A stretch of 44,842 bases of DNA from Porphyromonadaceae bacterium (GTDB taxonomy: Bacteria > Bacteroidota > Bacteroidia > Bacteroidales > Porphyromonadaceae): positions 1 through 44,842 of the forward strand of contig JAUMYV010000005.1 of the NCBI GenBank assembly GCA_030528445.1. The letters are read 5' to 3'. Positions 15,509-22,933 of the stretch are shown in pieces. Numbering within the stretch: the stretch's first letter is position 1; every line of letters starts with the position of its first letter. A program made the translations under genes and the position numbers. Below the pieces are notes generated by a model. That model made no database searches. It saw nothing but the letters and a program-made list of their open reading frames with translations, and was not told where the DNA came from.

Positions 15509-16207
15509 CTATCGTTGGTCGTAGCGCTGGCCTACGACCTGCCAGTCAATGATACGCCATAGGGCTTTGAGGTGGTCTGCACGCTTATTCTGATAGTCTA
15601 GATAGTAGGCATGCTCCCACAGGTCTACGCCAAGCAGTGGCGTTAGGTCTCGCACCACAGGGTTGCTCCCGTTGGCCTCCTTGACGATGGAGAGCACACC
15701 TGCCTTGTCCGAAGCCAGCCAAAGCCAGCCAGAGCCAAAGAGCGTCATGCCCTCGCGCTCGAAAGCAGCACGAAACTCTGCCTCACTCCCCCACTGCTTC
15801 TTGATTGCCTCTGCCAAGGCTCCAGAGAGCATCTCTGGCTTGGGAGAGAACTGGGCGAAGTAGAGGTTGTGATTGAGAAGCTGACCAGCATTGTCAAAGA
15901 GACTCCCCTTGCTCTGCTTGACGATGCTCACAAGGTCGGTTACGTGCTCAAACGCAGTACCAGACTTGAGCCTATTGAGGTTATTGACATAGCCAAGCAA
16001 GTGCTTGCCGTGGTGTAGCTCCACGGTCGCCTTGCTGATTACTGGCTCTAGAGCATCTGTCGCGTATGGGAGCTTCATCAGCTCGAAGTGATACGCCTGA
16101 GCGACCTCTGCCTTTACTTTGTGGTGTGGAACTGATGGACTTGCCGTAGCAGGTTGCCCCGCCAAAGAACCTGCTAGAAGCAGACCGCTTAGCATAACTG
16201 TAAGCAT
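15509..16207 (-). CDS. Exported Fe/Mn-family superoxide dismutase
   Basis: This 232-residue protein is an Fe/Mn superoxide dismutase with about 30 extra N-terminal residues that look like a signal peptide (hydrophobic run at 5-20, then a Gly/Ala/Pro-rich part). It should remove superoxide outside the cytoplasm. The four metal ligands align as His65 (in VELHHGKH), His113 (in LLNH), Asp195 and His199 (in DLWEHAYYLDY). Gate Tyr73 is kept. Gln109 sits at the position of the Fe-type second-sphere Gln, which favours iron or cambialistic use. The first ATG gives an n-region with no positive charge, whereas the nine in-frame codons upstream contain Arg and two Lys but no usual start codon. Confidence 0.9.
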   Translation of the reverse strand: MLTVMLSGLLLAGSLAGQPATASPSVPHHKVKAEVAQAYHFELMKLPYATDALEPVISKATVELHHGKHLLGYVNNLNRLKSGTAFEHVTDLVSIVKQSKGSLFDNAGQLLNHNLYFAQFSPKPEMLSGALAEAIKKQWGSEAEFRAAFEREGMTLFGSGWLWLASDKAGVLSIVKEANGSNPVVRDLTPLLGVDLWEHAYYLDYQNKRADHLKALWRIIDWQVVGQRYDQR

Positions 16208-16259
16208 AAAGCATATTTTTGTTTTGATTCTTGTTTATTGAGTTAAAATAATGAATTAC

Positions 16260-17126
16260 TTATCTGCGCTTCTTCCTAAGAAGAAAGCCTAGAGCCTTCC
16301 AGAGGATGCCACGAGTCTGCGTCATCAAGAATGCCGAGACGACAGGGCGAGCTATATTGTACGCTACACCTAGATAGGGCATGTAGGGGCGCACATAGTC
16401 TAGGCTTCGAGTCAAGAAGTTGGAGTTCTTAGCAGGCGATACTCCCGACCGTAGACGTGCCGTCTGTACATTCGCATTGAGTTTGGCGCGCTCCTTGGAG
16501 CTGAACTGACGCACCAAAGGGGCTACGTAGCGATAGGCTGGCACAACCTGCTCGAGGCGTTCGCCAATCAAACTAATCGCAATGTCGGCATAGTTCTCCT
16601 GAACATAACGCACGCCGACCTCCACATCGTGTCTAGCGAACTCCGACTTGCGCTGTGCCTCAAGAGAGCGACAGGACAAATCGTCGTAGGGCTTCTCTCC
16701 CGTGACGATGCACTCCTCTCTATAAGCAGGCGACACCACAAGCCAAGGCTCTGTGTCGATCTGCTGGTTGATGGCATCGATCGCATCGATTGCTCTACGC
16801 GCCACACGGTTCTGTACATAAGCCTGTATCACTCCTCTAAGGAGCAGGTAGATCAGGATCAGGACTGCATAGCCCGCTGCTACGATCAACAGCCCCACGG
16901 CGAGAGATGCCTGATAGATCTCGGCGATGTACAGCCCTAGAGCGATATTGAGGAACAGGAAGAGATGCCACAGCAGAAATGCCAGTATCAGATACTGGAC
17001 GATTCTCCCCGTTGTTTTAGCTCCTTGAAGCCCTGCGAAGCTTAGCCCTTGGTTGAGTTTACTTCTAAACAAAGATACTGATGCTTGGGCGAGCTTATTG
17101 AGCGCTTGACGTTCGGTTGTCATCAT
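16260..17126 (-). CDS. Phage-holin-like (DUF1469-type) membrane protein with a long C-terminal part
   Basis: This 288-residue protein has a helical N-terminus and then a hairpin of two membrane segments (about residues 45-75 and 80-105). A charged RNRVARRAIDAIDAIN follows, which resembles the holin-like family often found beside YtxH proteins in Bacteroidetes. The remaining ~170 residues are not holin-like; they include a YVQENYADIAISLIGERL helix and a basic tail (LLRKKRR). It may be a fusion with a third protein that is usually separate in this small cluster. The track-length frame begins with TTG at 17198 inside a terminator, so the ATG at 17126 is preferred (17123 is also possible). Function is unknown; despite the family name there is no prophage here. 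Confidence 0.7.
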   Translation of the reverse strand: MMTTERQALNKLAQASVSLFRSKLNQGLSFAGLQGAKTTGRIVQYLILAFLLWHLFLFLNIALGLYIAEIYQASLAVGLLIVAAGYAVLILIYLLLRGVIQAYVQNRVARRAIDAIDAINQQIDTEPWLVVSPAYREECIVTGEKPYDDLSCRSLEAQRKSEFARHDVEVGVRYVQENYADIAISLIGERLEQVVPAYRYVAPLVRQFSSKERAKLNANVQTARLRSGVSPAKNSNFLTRSLDYVRPYMPYLGVAYNIARPVVSAFLMTQTRGILWKALGFLLRKKRR

Positions 17127-17181
17127 AGTTTCTACGAATAATTTGAGTAAGAGCAGAGCTCTCTGTGGCTCTACTGCTATG

Positions 17182-17225
17182 AAAAACAGTAATCCCAAGG
17201 GGCAAGGCCACGCTTGAGATTACTG
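17182..17225 (-). terminator. Terminator after the YtxH gene
   Basis: Arms CAGTAATC and GATTACTG are continued inwards by CAAG/CTTG across one mismatch. On the minus strand the stem is followed by GTTTTTC. It lies 55 bases past the YtxH stop and before the holin-like gene, which argues against a start of that gene at 17198. Confidence 0.7.
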
Positions 17226-17279
17226 TACTAGATACACAGCCACCAGATCCGCGAGGCAGGCAGCCCGAGAGCTATAGGC

Positions 17280-17543
17280 CTAGAGATCGTTGATCTCGTC
17301 GCGCACCTCACTGAGTAGCTCTTCTGTTTCGTGGCTCAGACGCTTGCGGTAGCGGTCGTAGCGATCTTTGGCTTCGTAGTAGCCCTCTACGATGCTATCG
17401 CGAGCACGATCTACCGTACATGAGAAGTCGTCTGCGAAGCGCTCACGCTTGCTACGATCCGAAAAATATGCCGCAGCAGCGCCGACAGCAGCTCCAATGA
17501 GCAGTCCTAGGGCAAACTTGCCTCCTCCATTTGAATTAGCCAT
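17280..17543 (-). CDS. YtxH domain-containing protein
   Basis: This 87-residue protein has one Gly/Ala-rich N-terminal membrane segment (KFALGLLIGAAVGAAAAYF, about residues 8-26). A charged helix follows (SDRSKRERF, then ARDSIVEGYYEAKDRYDRYRKR) and ends in an acidic tail. This is the YtxH (general stress/gas-vesicle-like) layout. The ATG at 17543 (MANSNGGG) is chosen over one 48 bases upstream because it puts the membrane segment at the family's usual place. The exact role of YtxH proteins is unknown; a link to envelope stress is inferred from family context. The holin-like gene lies downstream, past a terminator. Confidence 0.82.
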   Translation of the reverse strand: MANSNGGGKFALGLLIGAAVGAAAAYFSDRSKRERFADDFSCTVDRARDSIVEGYYEAKDRYDRYRKRLSHETEELLSEVRDEINDL

Positions 17544-17666
17544 AATTTTATTCTTTTTATAAAACAACTTATCTCGACTATTAAACAACATTGTAAAGTT
17601 AATAATTATTGTCTAATTTCTCAACCCTTTTGGAGGCAAATCTGTTCAGAAATGACGCAAATATCT

Positions 17667-17707
17667 GCAAAAAGCAATCGGATACCCCACAGTGGGACAT
17701 CCGATTG
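17667..17707 (-). terminator. Terminator of rpsU
   Basis: Perfect 9-bp arms CAATCGGAT and ATCCGATTG enclose an inner CCCAC/GTGGG pairing. On the minus strand they are followed by GCTTTTTGC. It is placed about 77 bases after the rpsU stop. Confidence 0.8.
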
Positions 17708-17783
17708 GTGCAGATAATCTCCGTATATCAGGAGTGAATGTAGCCCTCGGGCTCTAGAAGATGTGACGTGAGTCTACTACCGA

Positions 17784-17975
17784 CTAGTCTTCGTTCTGCT
17801 GAAGTTGCTTTACATAGATGGCCTTCTGCATCTTCTTACGCTTGATAACAGAAGGTTTGATGAAAGCCTGACGAGCGCGCAGTTCACGCACTGCACCCGT
17901 TCTCTCAAACTTTCTCTTAAACTTCTTCAGAGCCTTCTCGATGTTTTCGCCCTCTTTCAATGGAACTACGATCAT
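17784..17975 (-). CDS. rpsU: 30S ribosomal protein bS21
   Basis: This 63-residue basic protein matches bS21: MIVVPLKEGENIEKALKKFK at the start, then KFERTGAVRELRARQAFIKP and a basic C-terminus. bS21 sits on the 30S platform near the anti-Shine-Dalgarno end of 16S rRNA. In Bacteroidetes it takes part in hiding that end, which fits the scarcity of Shine-Dalgarno sites here. It has its own promoter at 18040-18071 and a terminator at 17667-17707, so it is likely a single-gene unit. Confidence 0.96.
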   Translation of the reverse strand: MIVVPLKEGENIEKALKKFKRKFERTGAVRELRARQAFIKPSVIKRKKMQKAIYVKQLQQNED

Positions 17976-18039
17976 AATTACTTAATTCTTTATATTTATG
18001 TTATACCTTTCTTGATGTAAGAACCCAACTTTGGGTCTG

Positions 18040-18071
18040 CAAATTTAGCTATACTTTATGTAAACACCAAA
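18040..18071 (-). promoter_or_regulatory. Promoter of rpsU
   Basis: On the minus strand TTTG (18071-18068) and TAAATTTG (18047-18040) are separated by 20 bp, a complete Bacteroidetes consensus. The leader to the ATG at 17975 is about 60 bases. Confidence 0.7.
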
Positions 18072-18144
18072 ACCACAGACCAAAAGTCCCTAGAACAGCC
18101 GTATTACACCACACTAGGCACTTGCACTCACATCGAGAATCACA

Positions 18145-18195
18145 ACAAAAAGTCAAGAGCTATGTGGAAGGCCTTGACCTTTCGCATAGCTCTTG
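18145..18195 (-). terminator. Terminator of the rpsF-rpsR-rplI operon
   Basis: Perfect 11-bp arms CAAGAGCTATG and CATAGCTCTTG occur 23 bases past the rplI stop. On the minus strand they are followed by ACTTTTTG, a typical U-run. Confidence 0.85.
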
Positions 18196-18217
18196 TAGGC
18201 GTCCTATTGGATTAGGA

Positions 18218-18718
18218 TTATGCTTCAGCTTCGCCAGCAGGAGCAGCCTCTGCAGCTACTTCTTGCTGAGCAGGAGCACTCTCAGAGACTACCTCGAATG
18301 GAATCTCTACAGACACCTCCTTGTGGAAGCGCACAGTAGCCGCGTAGCTACCAAGCTCCTTAACCCCCTTGACGATGATATGCTTACGCTCTACCTCGAA
18401 GCCCTTCTTGGCCAGCTCGTCTGCAATCTGAATATTGCTTACAGAGCCGTAGATAGCACCCGCAGCACCTGTCTTCACTGAGATCACAAGCTTCACACCC
18501 TCAAGCTTAGCAGCCTTTTCCTCGGCTTCCTTCTTGATAGCGGCGAGCTTGTGAGCACGCTGCTTAAGGTCCTCTGCCAACATCTTCTTGGCAGACTCTG
18601 TAGCCATGATAGCCTTACCCTGAGGGATTAGAAAGTTGCGCCCGTAACCATTCTTTACGGTTACCACGTCATCCTTGTAGCCAAGACCAGCTACGTCTTC
18701 TTTCAAAATAACTTCCAT
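18218..18718 (-). CDS. rplI: 50S ribosomal protein bL9
   Basis: This 166-residue protein begins with the bL9 signature ([19 protein letters not shown], then [16 protein letters not shown]). The long linking helix spans about residues 40-75 and the C-terminal RNA-binding domain about 78-148. bL9 is an elongated protein at the base of the L1 stalk that limits frameshifting. The last ~18 residues form an Ala/Glu/Pro-rich low-complexity tail beyond the usual ~148 residues. It is third in the rpsF-rpsR-rplI operon, 25 bases after rpsR. Confidence 0.97.
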   Translation of the reverse strand: MEVILKEDVAGLGYKDDVVTVKNGYGRNFLIPQGKAIMATESAKKMLAEDLKQRAHKLAAIKKEAEEKAAKLEGVKLVISVKTGAAGAIYGSVSNIQIADELAKKGFEVERKHIIVKGVKELGSYAATVRFHKEVSVEIPFEVVSESAPAQQEVAAEAAPAGEAEA

Positions 18719-18743
18719 TGTATTCTGTCTCCTCTCGTTAAAA

Positions 18744-19016
18744 TTACTTAGTCATGTTGTCTGTTACGTAAGGCAGCAGAGCTAGGTGACGCGCACGCTT
18801 CACAGCCTGAGCCACGCGACGCTGAAACTTGAGTGAAGTTCCAGTGATGCGACGTGGTAGAATCTTACCCTGTTCGTTGAGGAACTTCCTAAGGAAGGCA
18901 GGATCCTTATAGTCGATATACTTGATACCGCTCTTCTTGAAACGGCAATACTTTTTTCTGTTCTTATCTACCGATAGTGGAGTTAGGTAGCGAATTTCTG
19001 ATTGAGGTGCAGCCAT
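18744..19016 (-). CDS. rpsR: 30S ribosomal protein bS18
   Basis: This 90-residue protein matches bS18: [18 protein letters not shown] (about residues 16-33), [20 protein letters not shown] and [11 protein letters not shown]. It forms a heterodimer with bS6 on the 30S platform. It starts 3 bases after the rpsF stop, so the two are probably translationally coupled, which suits equal production of the partners. The single Cys in YCRF is the usual residue; no zinc-binding set is present. Confidence 0.97.
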   Translation of the reverse strand: MAAPQSEIRYLTPLSVDKNRKKYCRFKKSGIKYIDYKDPAFLRKFLNEQGKILPRRITGTSLKFQRRVAQAVKRARHLALLPYVTDNMTK

Positions 19017-19019
19017 TGT

Positions 19020-19364
19020 TTAGTTTGCGTTAGATGATGACTTCAAATTTCTTCTCTTAGCAGCGTACTCAGCAGCGAACTTATCCTGACGGAAAGTCAA
19101 GAAGCGAAGTACAGCTTCGTCACGGCGGAAGTTAGTTTCCAGCACAGCGATTGTCTCTGGGTTTGCCTTAAACTCTACGAGCTGGTAGAACCCTGTAGAC
19201 TTCTTCTGAATTGGATAGGCCAACTTCTTTAGACCCCAATTCTCGTGGTTTACGATCTCGGCACCTTCTTTCTGGAGCAGACCGATAAACTTGTCTACCG
19301 CTTCCTTCATCTGAACCTCAGACAAAACGGGAGTTAAAATGAAAACGGTTTCGTAATTGTTCAT
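19020..19364 (-). CDS. rpsF: 30S ribosomal protein bS6
   Basis: This 114-residue protein matches bS6: [15 protein letters not shown] at the start, [22 protein letters not shown] in the middle and [14 protein letters not shown] towards the end. It pairs with bS18, encoded 3 bases downstream. It is first in the operon, and its promoter at 19402-19433 leaves a leader of only about 30 bases. That appears too short for the S6:S18-binding leader known in some other bacteria. Confidence 0.97.
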   Translation of the reverse strand: MNNYETVFILTPVLSEVQMKEAVDKFIGLLQKEGAEIVNHENWGLKKLAYPIQKKSTGFYQLVEFKANPETIAVLETNFRRDEAVLRFLTFRQDKFAAEYAAKRRNLKSSSNAN

Positions 19365-19401
19365 TGTTTATTGATACTGTTAGTTTGTTAAATAACGGCG
19401 A

Positions 19402-19433
19402 CAAAGGTACAAAAAATATCACACCCACGCAAT
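19402..19433 (-). promoter_or_regulatory. Promoter of the rpsF-rpsR-rplI operon
   Basis: On the minus strand ATTG (19433-19430) and TACCTTTG (19409-19402) are separated by 20 bp, matching the consensus. The ATG of rpsF is 37 bases downstream of the -7 box. Confidence 0.7.
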
Positions 19434-19521
19434 TAGCCGTAGCTCTCGGTACAACTTCGAGGGTAAAACACCCCAAATCGATCTCAAAGCAAAGGCAAAC
19501 TTGAGCAGCCTATTAGAGCCA

Positions 19522-19556
19522 AAAGGGGCTGCAGCAAAAGCTAATTTTGCCACAGC
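19522..19556. terminator. Orphan terminator-like hairpin between divergent genes
   Basis: Arms GGCTG and CAGCC enclose GCAAAA/TTTTGC across a short mismatch, with AAAAGG on the left. On the minus strand it ends CAGCCCCTTTT, so it would stop leftward transcription. However, no leftward gene lies to its right before the plus-strand gene at 19740. Its place between divergent promoters is unexplained. Confidence 0.55.
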
Positions 19557-19739
19557 CTACCACCTTAAGTCTATACTCAGCCGGCTTGAATATCCCGTTA
19601 GGGTCGCACCATTTAGGCGGTCTTGTATACCCCGAAGGCACATCGAAGGTAGCGACTTATCCGAAGATTTACAAATGATCTATGCAGAGTATTATGTACC
19701 TTTCGTCGATGATAGCCAAACCTCTACATAATTTATAGA

Positions 19740-20216
19740 ATGAAATCGAAAGCTTTTCAGGAGTACTATCCGCCTCTATTCAGCCACTGCTTCGGGTGTG
19801 GCACAGACAATGCTCATGGCCTACATATCCAGAGCTATTGGGCGGACGAGGCAGCAGGCGAAACGATAGCCACCTTTACCCCTTCGGAGGAATACACTGG
19901 GGGATTCCCTGGATTTGTCTACGGCGGACTAATCGCTGCAATCCTAGATTGCCACGGGAATGCGACGGCCTCCGCCGCTGGCTACCGCCACTATGGCCGA
20001 GCACTAGGGAGTGAGCCTACCCTGCGCTACGTCACAGCCAACCTCAACCTCAACTATCGTCGCCCTACCCCAATGGGGACACCGCTAGAGCTACACGCAC
20101 GCATCACAGCTACAGCCGATCGCAAGGTATGCATGAATCTCTGGTTGGTGGCGGAGGGGGAAATCACCGTAGAGGGGACGATGATCTCCGTACTCCTGCC
20201 CAACACCTCCCTATAG
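19740..20216 (+). CDS. PaaI-type hotdog-fold thioesterase family protein
   Basis: This 158-residue protein has the hotdog fold layout of PaaI/acyl-CoA thioesterases. The N-terminal CFGCGTDNAHGL (about residues 17-28) is typical of a subgroup with this Cys-containing motif. The central helix region GFPGFVYGGLIAAILDCHGNATA (about 54-76) carries the usual catalytic Asp (Asp70 region). The final strands include LNLNYRRPTPMGTPLEL. It would hydrolyse an acyl-thioester in the cytoplasm; the substrate is unknown. It stands alone, divergent from the ribosomal operon, and ends before a hairpin terminator at 20357-20400. Confidence 0.82.
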   Translation: MKSKAFQEYYPPLFSHCFGCGTDNAHGLHIQSYWADEAAGETIATFTPSEEYTGGFPGFVYGGLIAAILDCHGNATASAAGYRHYGRALGSEPTLRYVTANLNLNYRRPTPMGTPLELHARITATADRKVCMNLWLVAEGEITVEGTMISVLLPNTSL

Positions 20217-20224
20217 CATCGAAC

Positions 20225-20276
20225 AGGCCGTATGTATTCAGTCTGCCCGTTGGGCGGCGACGCCGCACGCAGCATC
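20225..20276. repeat. Short dispersed repeat, copy 2
   Basis: This matches about 5832-5885 in the same orientation: both contain TATTC, GCCCGTTGG, GGCGACGC, CGCACGC or CACGCGG, and TCGCTACA in the same order and spacing. Here the hairpin arm GCATCGC has one mismatch to GCGACGC. It begins a few bases past the thioesterase stop. Confidence 0.65.
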
Positions 20277-20356
20277 GCTACACACTGAAATCAATCGCCT
20301 TTCGACAAGCTAGCCCCGCCTTGTAGTAGCGAGTACACTACCTTGATAAACAACAG

Positions 20357-20400
20357 CAGAGGGGCTATGCCAAAAGCGAATTTTGACACAGCCCCTCTTT
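20357..20400. terminator. Bidirectional terminator between the thioesterase gene and the DUF4302 gene
   Basis: Arms AGAGGGGCT and AGCCCCTCT are continued inwards by CAAAA/TTTTG with small mismatches and followed by TTT. The hairpin lies between convergent genes and belongs to the GGGGCTG family. Confidence 0.8.
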
Positions 20401-20430
20401 GATTGATATAGTTTATATACCCAGCTAAGA

Positions 20431-21777
20431 TTATTGTCTCGTTAGCTTGATATTCTCCATCACAGCCGGCAATTTACCTACACGAATTAGCCCCCAAGTA
20501 TTCTTCTTTGATTTAACAAGGAAGCCGAATCTATTAGACTCAGGAGCAACCTTATTCCCCTTGAGAGTATACTGAGCAGGTTTGCTGTCTTTAACTAGAC
20601 TAAAATACATCCCAGCAGACTCATGAGGGATTAGGTTATTCCCCTGTAGGGGTCCCCAATACAGAGCCTCATCATCTGGCTCCAAATTGAAACCATGCAG
20701 CTCTTGCCAGTGGAACTCTGGTGTCTTGCTGTCACGGTTGAAGCGCGCCACTGCATCGAAGCCAAGCCCTTTAATCTTGTAACCATAAAGAACATCAGGG
20801 TTCTCCTCTAGGGAAATATCAATACTCCCCTGATCCTTCTCGCCCTGCTGATTCTTGGTGAAGACATACTCCATCTTATAAGCTCCTACAAAGGACTTGT
20901 AGAGCACGATAGAGGGGTCTTCAAGCTCTGTAATCTTGGCTCCCGTATCCGTTTTTATCTCCTTGGTATCGGAGTTGTAGATCAGTTCAGCGGCTCCACC
21001 GACAGGCTGAGCAAAGCGAATACCTCGATCTGTATGCCAGAAGGACACCTCAAACTCCTTAATCCCCTCGGCAGAAATCACATAGGTATCATTCCCCATA
21101 GCCTTGGGCATAAACGTATAAGTTTTGCCGTCTAGCTCAGCAGTAAAGCCTAGCTTCTGCTTCTCAGACTGAGCTTCGTAGTTTGGCATTACTTTACGCA
21201 TCTCTAGTACCTTGGCGATATAGTCTGCCATAGGCAACTCTAGCTTGACCAAGCGAGCAGTAGTACGACGCTTCTCCCCAATCAAATCAATAGTCTTCTC
21301 ACCATCGTGGATCTTTTGAATCAAGAAGTTGAAGTCGGACTCATAGCCCTTACCAGGCCCCCCGCCCCCTCTAGTATCGGGGCGTGAGAAGAAGTGGAGG
21401 ACTTCGTTGAAGGTATCGAAGCGCAACGTAGCAGCACGATCTCCTCCGATGGAGTACAAGCTCTTGGAGAAGAAGGGGTCGGCACTGCCTTGCTTACGCA
21501 GAAGGTCGCTAGCTGCAAGCACCTCTCCCTTGTCATTGAACTTGAGTACTACCAAGAAGCCACCGAAGCGAGCGTTTTCGCCAGCTTGGAACTCCAGAGC
21601 CCAACCATGCTCGCTACCATAGAGCAAGCCAAGTACCTTGCTCTGCGCTTCGTCTAGGCGTACTTCAGGGGATTTGTCGAAAATATCTTTATCCGAGCGA
21701 CAACCCGTCAAGCCCATCCCTAGGGCAAATAGCCCAGAGAGGATTAGCTTTTTAGCGAAATTTATTTTAAGATTCAT
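20431..21777 (-). CDS. DUF4302 domain lipoprotein of a SusCD import locus
   Basis: This 448-residue protein begins with a lipoprotein signal peptide (MNLKINFAKK, hydrophobic run, GLTGC with Cys26 as the lipidation site). It is probably outer-membrane anchored. The rest resembles the DUF4302 family, which in Bacteroidetes accompanies SusC/SusD pairs that carry an HExxH lipoprotein. Early features include DEAQSKVLGLLYGSEHGWAL (about residues 42-61). No catalytic motif is visible, and the role may be substrate capture. The start is 14 bases after the metallohydrolase stop, so this is the fourth and last gene of the operon. It ends before a terminator hairpin. Confidence 0.85.
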   Translation of the reverse strand: MNLKINFAKKLILSGLFALGMGLTGCRSDKDIFDKSPEVRLDEAQSKVLGLLYGSEHGWALEFQAGENARFGGFLVVLKFNDKGEVLAASDLLRKQGSADPFFSKSLYSIGGDRAATLRFDTFNEVLHFFSRPDTRGGGGPGKGYESDFNFLIQKIHDGEKTIDLIGEKRRTTARLVKLELPMADYIAKVLEMRKVMPNYEAQSEKQKLGFTAELDGKTYTFMPKAMGNDTYVISAEGIKEFEVSFWHTDRGIRFAQPVGGAAELIYNSDTKEIKTDTGAKITELEDPSIVLYKSFVGAYKMEYVFTKNQQGEKDQGSIDISLEENPDVLYGYKIKGLGFDAVARFNRDSKTPEFHWQELHGFNLEPDDEALYWGPLQGNNLIPHESAGMYFSLVKDSKPAQYTLKGNKVAPESNRFGFLVKSKKNTWGLIRVGKLPAVMENIKLTRQ

Positions 21778-21791
21778 GTCGTATCGTCCTT

Positions 21792-22913
21792 TTACTTATT
21801 CAACACATGATACTCATGCGCATGGATGTGAGATGAGTTTGAGCGACTAGCTGCCTCTGCAATCTCAGATCTAAACTGAGTGGCAAACTGGCAGAGATGA
21901 CCGCCTGATCTATGAGCTGTCCCATCTAGTTGCTTAGGGTTCTTCAAGAGGGCACTGATGATGATCTCCCTCTCCTTAGCCTTCTTGGGACTTAGTGGAG
22001 CGAAGCCTCGGAGCTGATCGTTGATGAGCTCCTCCCATTCTGGCTCAATAAGCTTCATTTGGGCAATCTCGCCAGCACGCTTAGTAGCAGTAGCCTTGAG
22101 CTGATCCATATCAATCTTCCACTCCTTGAGCATGTAGTCCTTCATGATCTGGATCTTGCGATCGATGATGGCATTACCCTCCTTCCCAGCAGCATCTCTC
22201 ACTTCCCTCCACTGAGCGTCGTTGAATGTGATGTAGCATGCCGTTACCTCAGTAATATCCTCCTCGGCGTTGCGTGCCGAGTAGGCCGTCACGAAACCAA
22301 GGCTTGCATACTCCTCGGTTTTGTGCCTATTCTGCCAGCCCGTTTCGGTGTAGCCAGAAGAGCTAAGCAAACTGAAATTCTGATCCCAGATGCGGTTCTG
22401 GTGCAGGATGTGCATAAACTCGTGATACATCGTATGCAGGAAGAGATCGTTGAGCTTATCCACGCTACCAGCATCGAAGGCATCAGCGTTGGTCAGTGAT
22501 ATCTTGAGCCCCCCCTCGGCCTGACCTAGTGTAACCGTACCATCGTCATTGATCGTAGGAGTCCCCGTCAGGGTAATAATACGAGGGCTAAAGAGACGCA
22601 TGAAGTGCTCGCCAGCGAGTTCATCGAACGAACCCAACCAAGTATGCTTGAGCGTACGGGCGATGTTCATACTATTCTTCAGCGATGCAGGCACCACATT
22701 GTTGCCAGTACTTGTAGATTCGTTGCTCTCGAATCGGTACTTATAGTCAATATTATATGGTGTAAGCAAATTATCCTTAAGCCATTTGTCGAACGAAGAC
22801 TCGTATTGCGTGGTCACACGAGGAGCACGTGGCTCAAGCTTCTCTTTGTCACAACTGCTTATGGCCAAGAGGCTCAGTGCTCCAGCGAGAGCAGAAAAAA
22901 TGAATTTATTCAT
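21792..22913 (-). CDS. HExxH zinc metallohydrolase lipoprotein associated with SusCD import, with His-rich C-terminal extension
   Basis: This 373-residue protein has a lipoprotein signal peptide (LLAISSC, Cys21). Its zinc-binding HEFMH is at residues 164-168 within LHTMYHEFMHILHQ. A downstream acidic EEDITE motif (about 217-222) probably supplies a third ligand. It fits the family of substrate-import-associated zinc metallohydrolase lipoproteins that occur next to SusC/SusD pairs. A segment MKDYMLKEWKIDMDQLKATATKRAGEIAQM (given here only by its ends, about 253-282) looks like the family's usual end. The last ~90 residues then form an extra part with several His (HRSGGH; HIHAHEYH) near the C-terminus. 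It lies 20 bases after the SusD stop. The substrate is unknown. Confidence 0.85.
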   Translation of the reverse strand: MNKFIFSALAGALSLLAISSCDKEKLEPRAPRVTTQYESSFDKWLKDNLLTPYNIDYKYRFESNESTSTGNNVVPASLKNSMNIARTLKHTWLGSFDELAGEHFMRLFSPRIITLTGTPTINDDGTVTLGQAEGGLKISLTNADAFDAGSVDKLNDLFLHTMYHEFMHILHQNRIWDQNFSLLSSSGYTETGWQNRHKTEEYASLGFVTAYSARNAEEDITEVTACYITFNDAQWREVRDAAGKEGNAIIDRKIQIMKDYMLKEWKIDMDQLKATATKRAGEIAQMKLIEPEWEELINDQLRGFAPLSPKKAKEREIIISALLKNPKQLDGTAHRSGGHLCQFATQFRSEIAEAASRSNSSHIHAHEYHVLNK

Positions 22914-22933
22914 TGCCTGAGTATGTTTAGTGA

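Larger units (their letters stand above)
19365..19739. other. Divergent intergenic region between rpsF and the thioesterase gene
   Basis: This 375-bp region holds the rpsF promoter, a GGGGCTG-family hairpin at 19522-19556 and a weak plus-strand -7-like box TACCTTTC at 19697-19704. A 76-codon open frame at 19501-19731 begins at a TTG, runs straight through the hairpin and looks unlike a protein, so it is not called. Confidence 0.55.

Noticed and set aside
16260..17591. A prophage remnant, because of the holin-like protein.
   Set aside because: No other phage gene, integrase or attachment repeat is near; the YtxH and holin-like pair is a common chromosomal pair in Bacteroidetes.
19365..19401. 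An S6:S18-binding autoregulatory leader before rpsF.
   Set aside because: The promoter leaves only about 30 bases of leader and no CCG-bulged hairpin is seen in it.
19501..19731. A 76-codon plus-strand open frame before the thioesterase gene.
   Set aside because: It starts at TTG, crosses a terminator-like hairpin and its translation is not protein-like.
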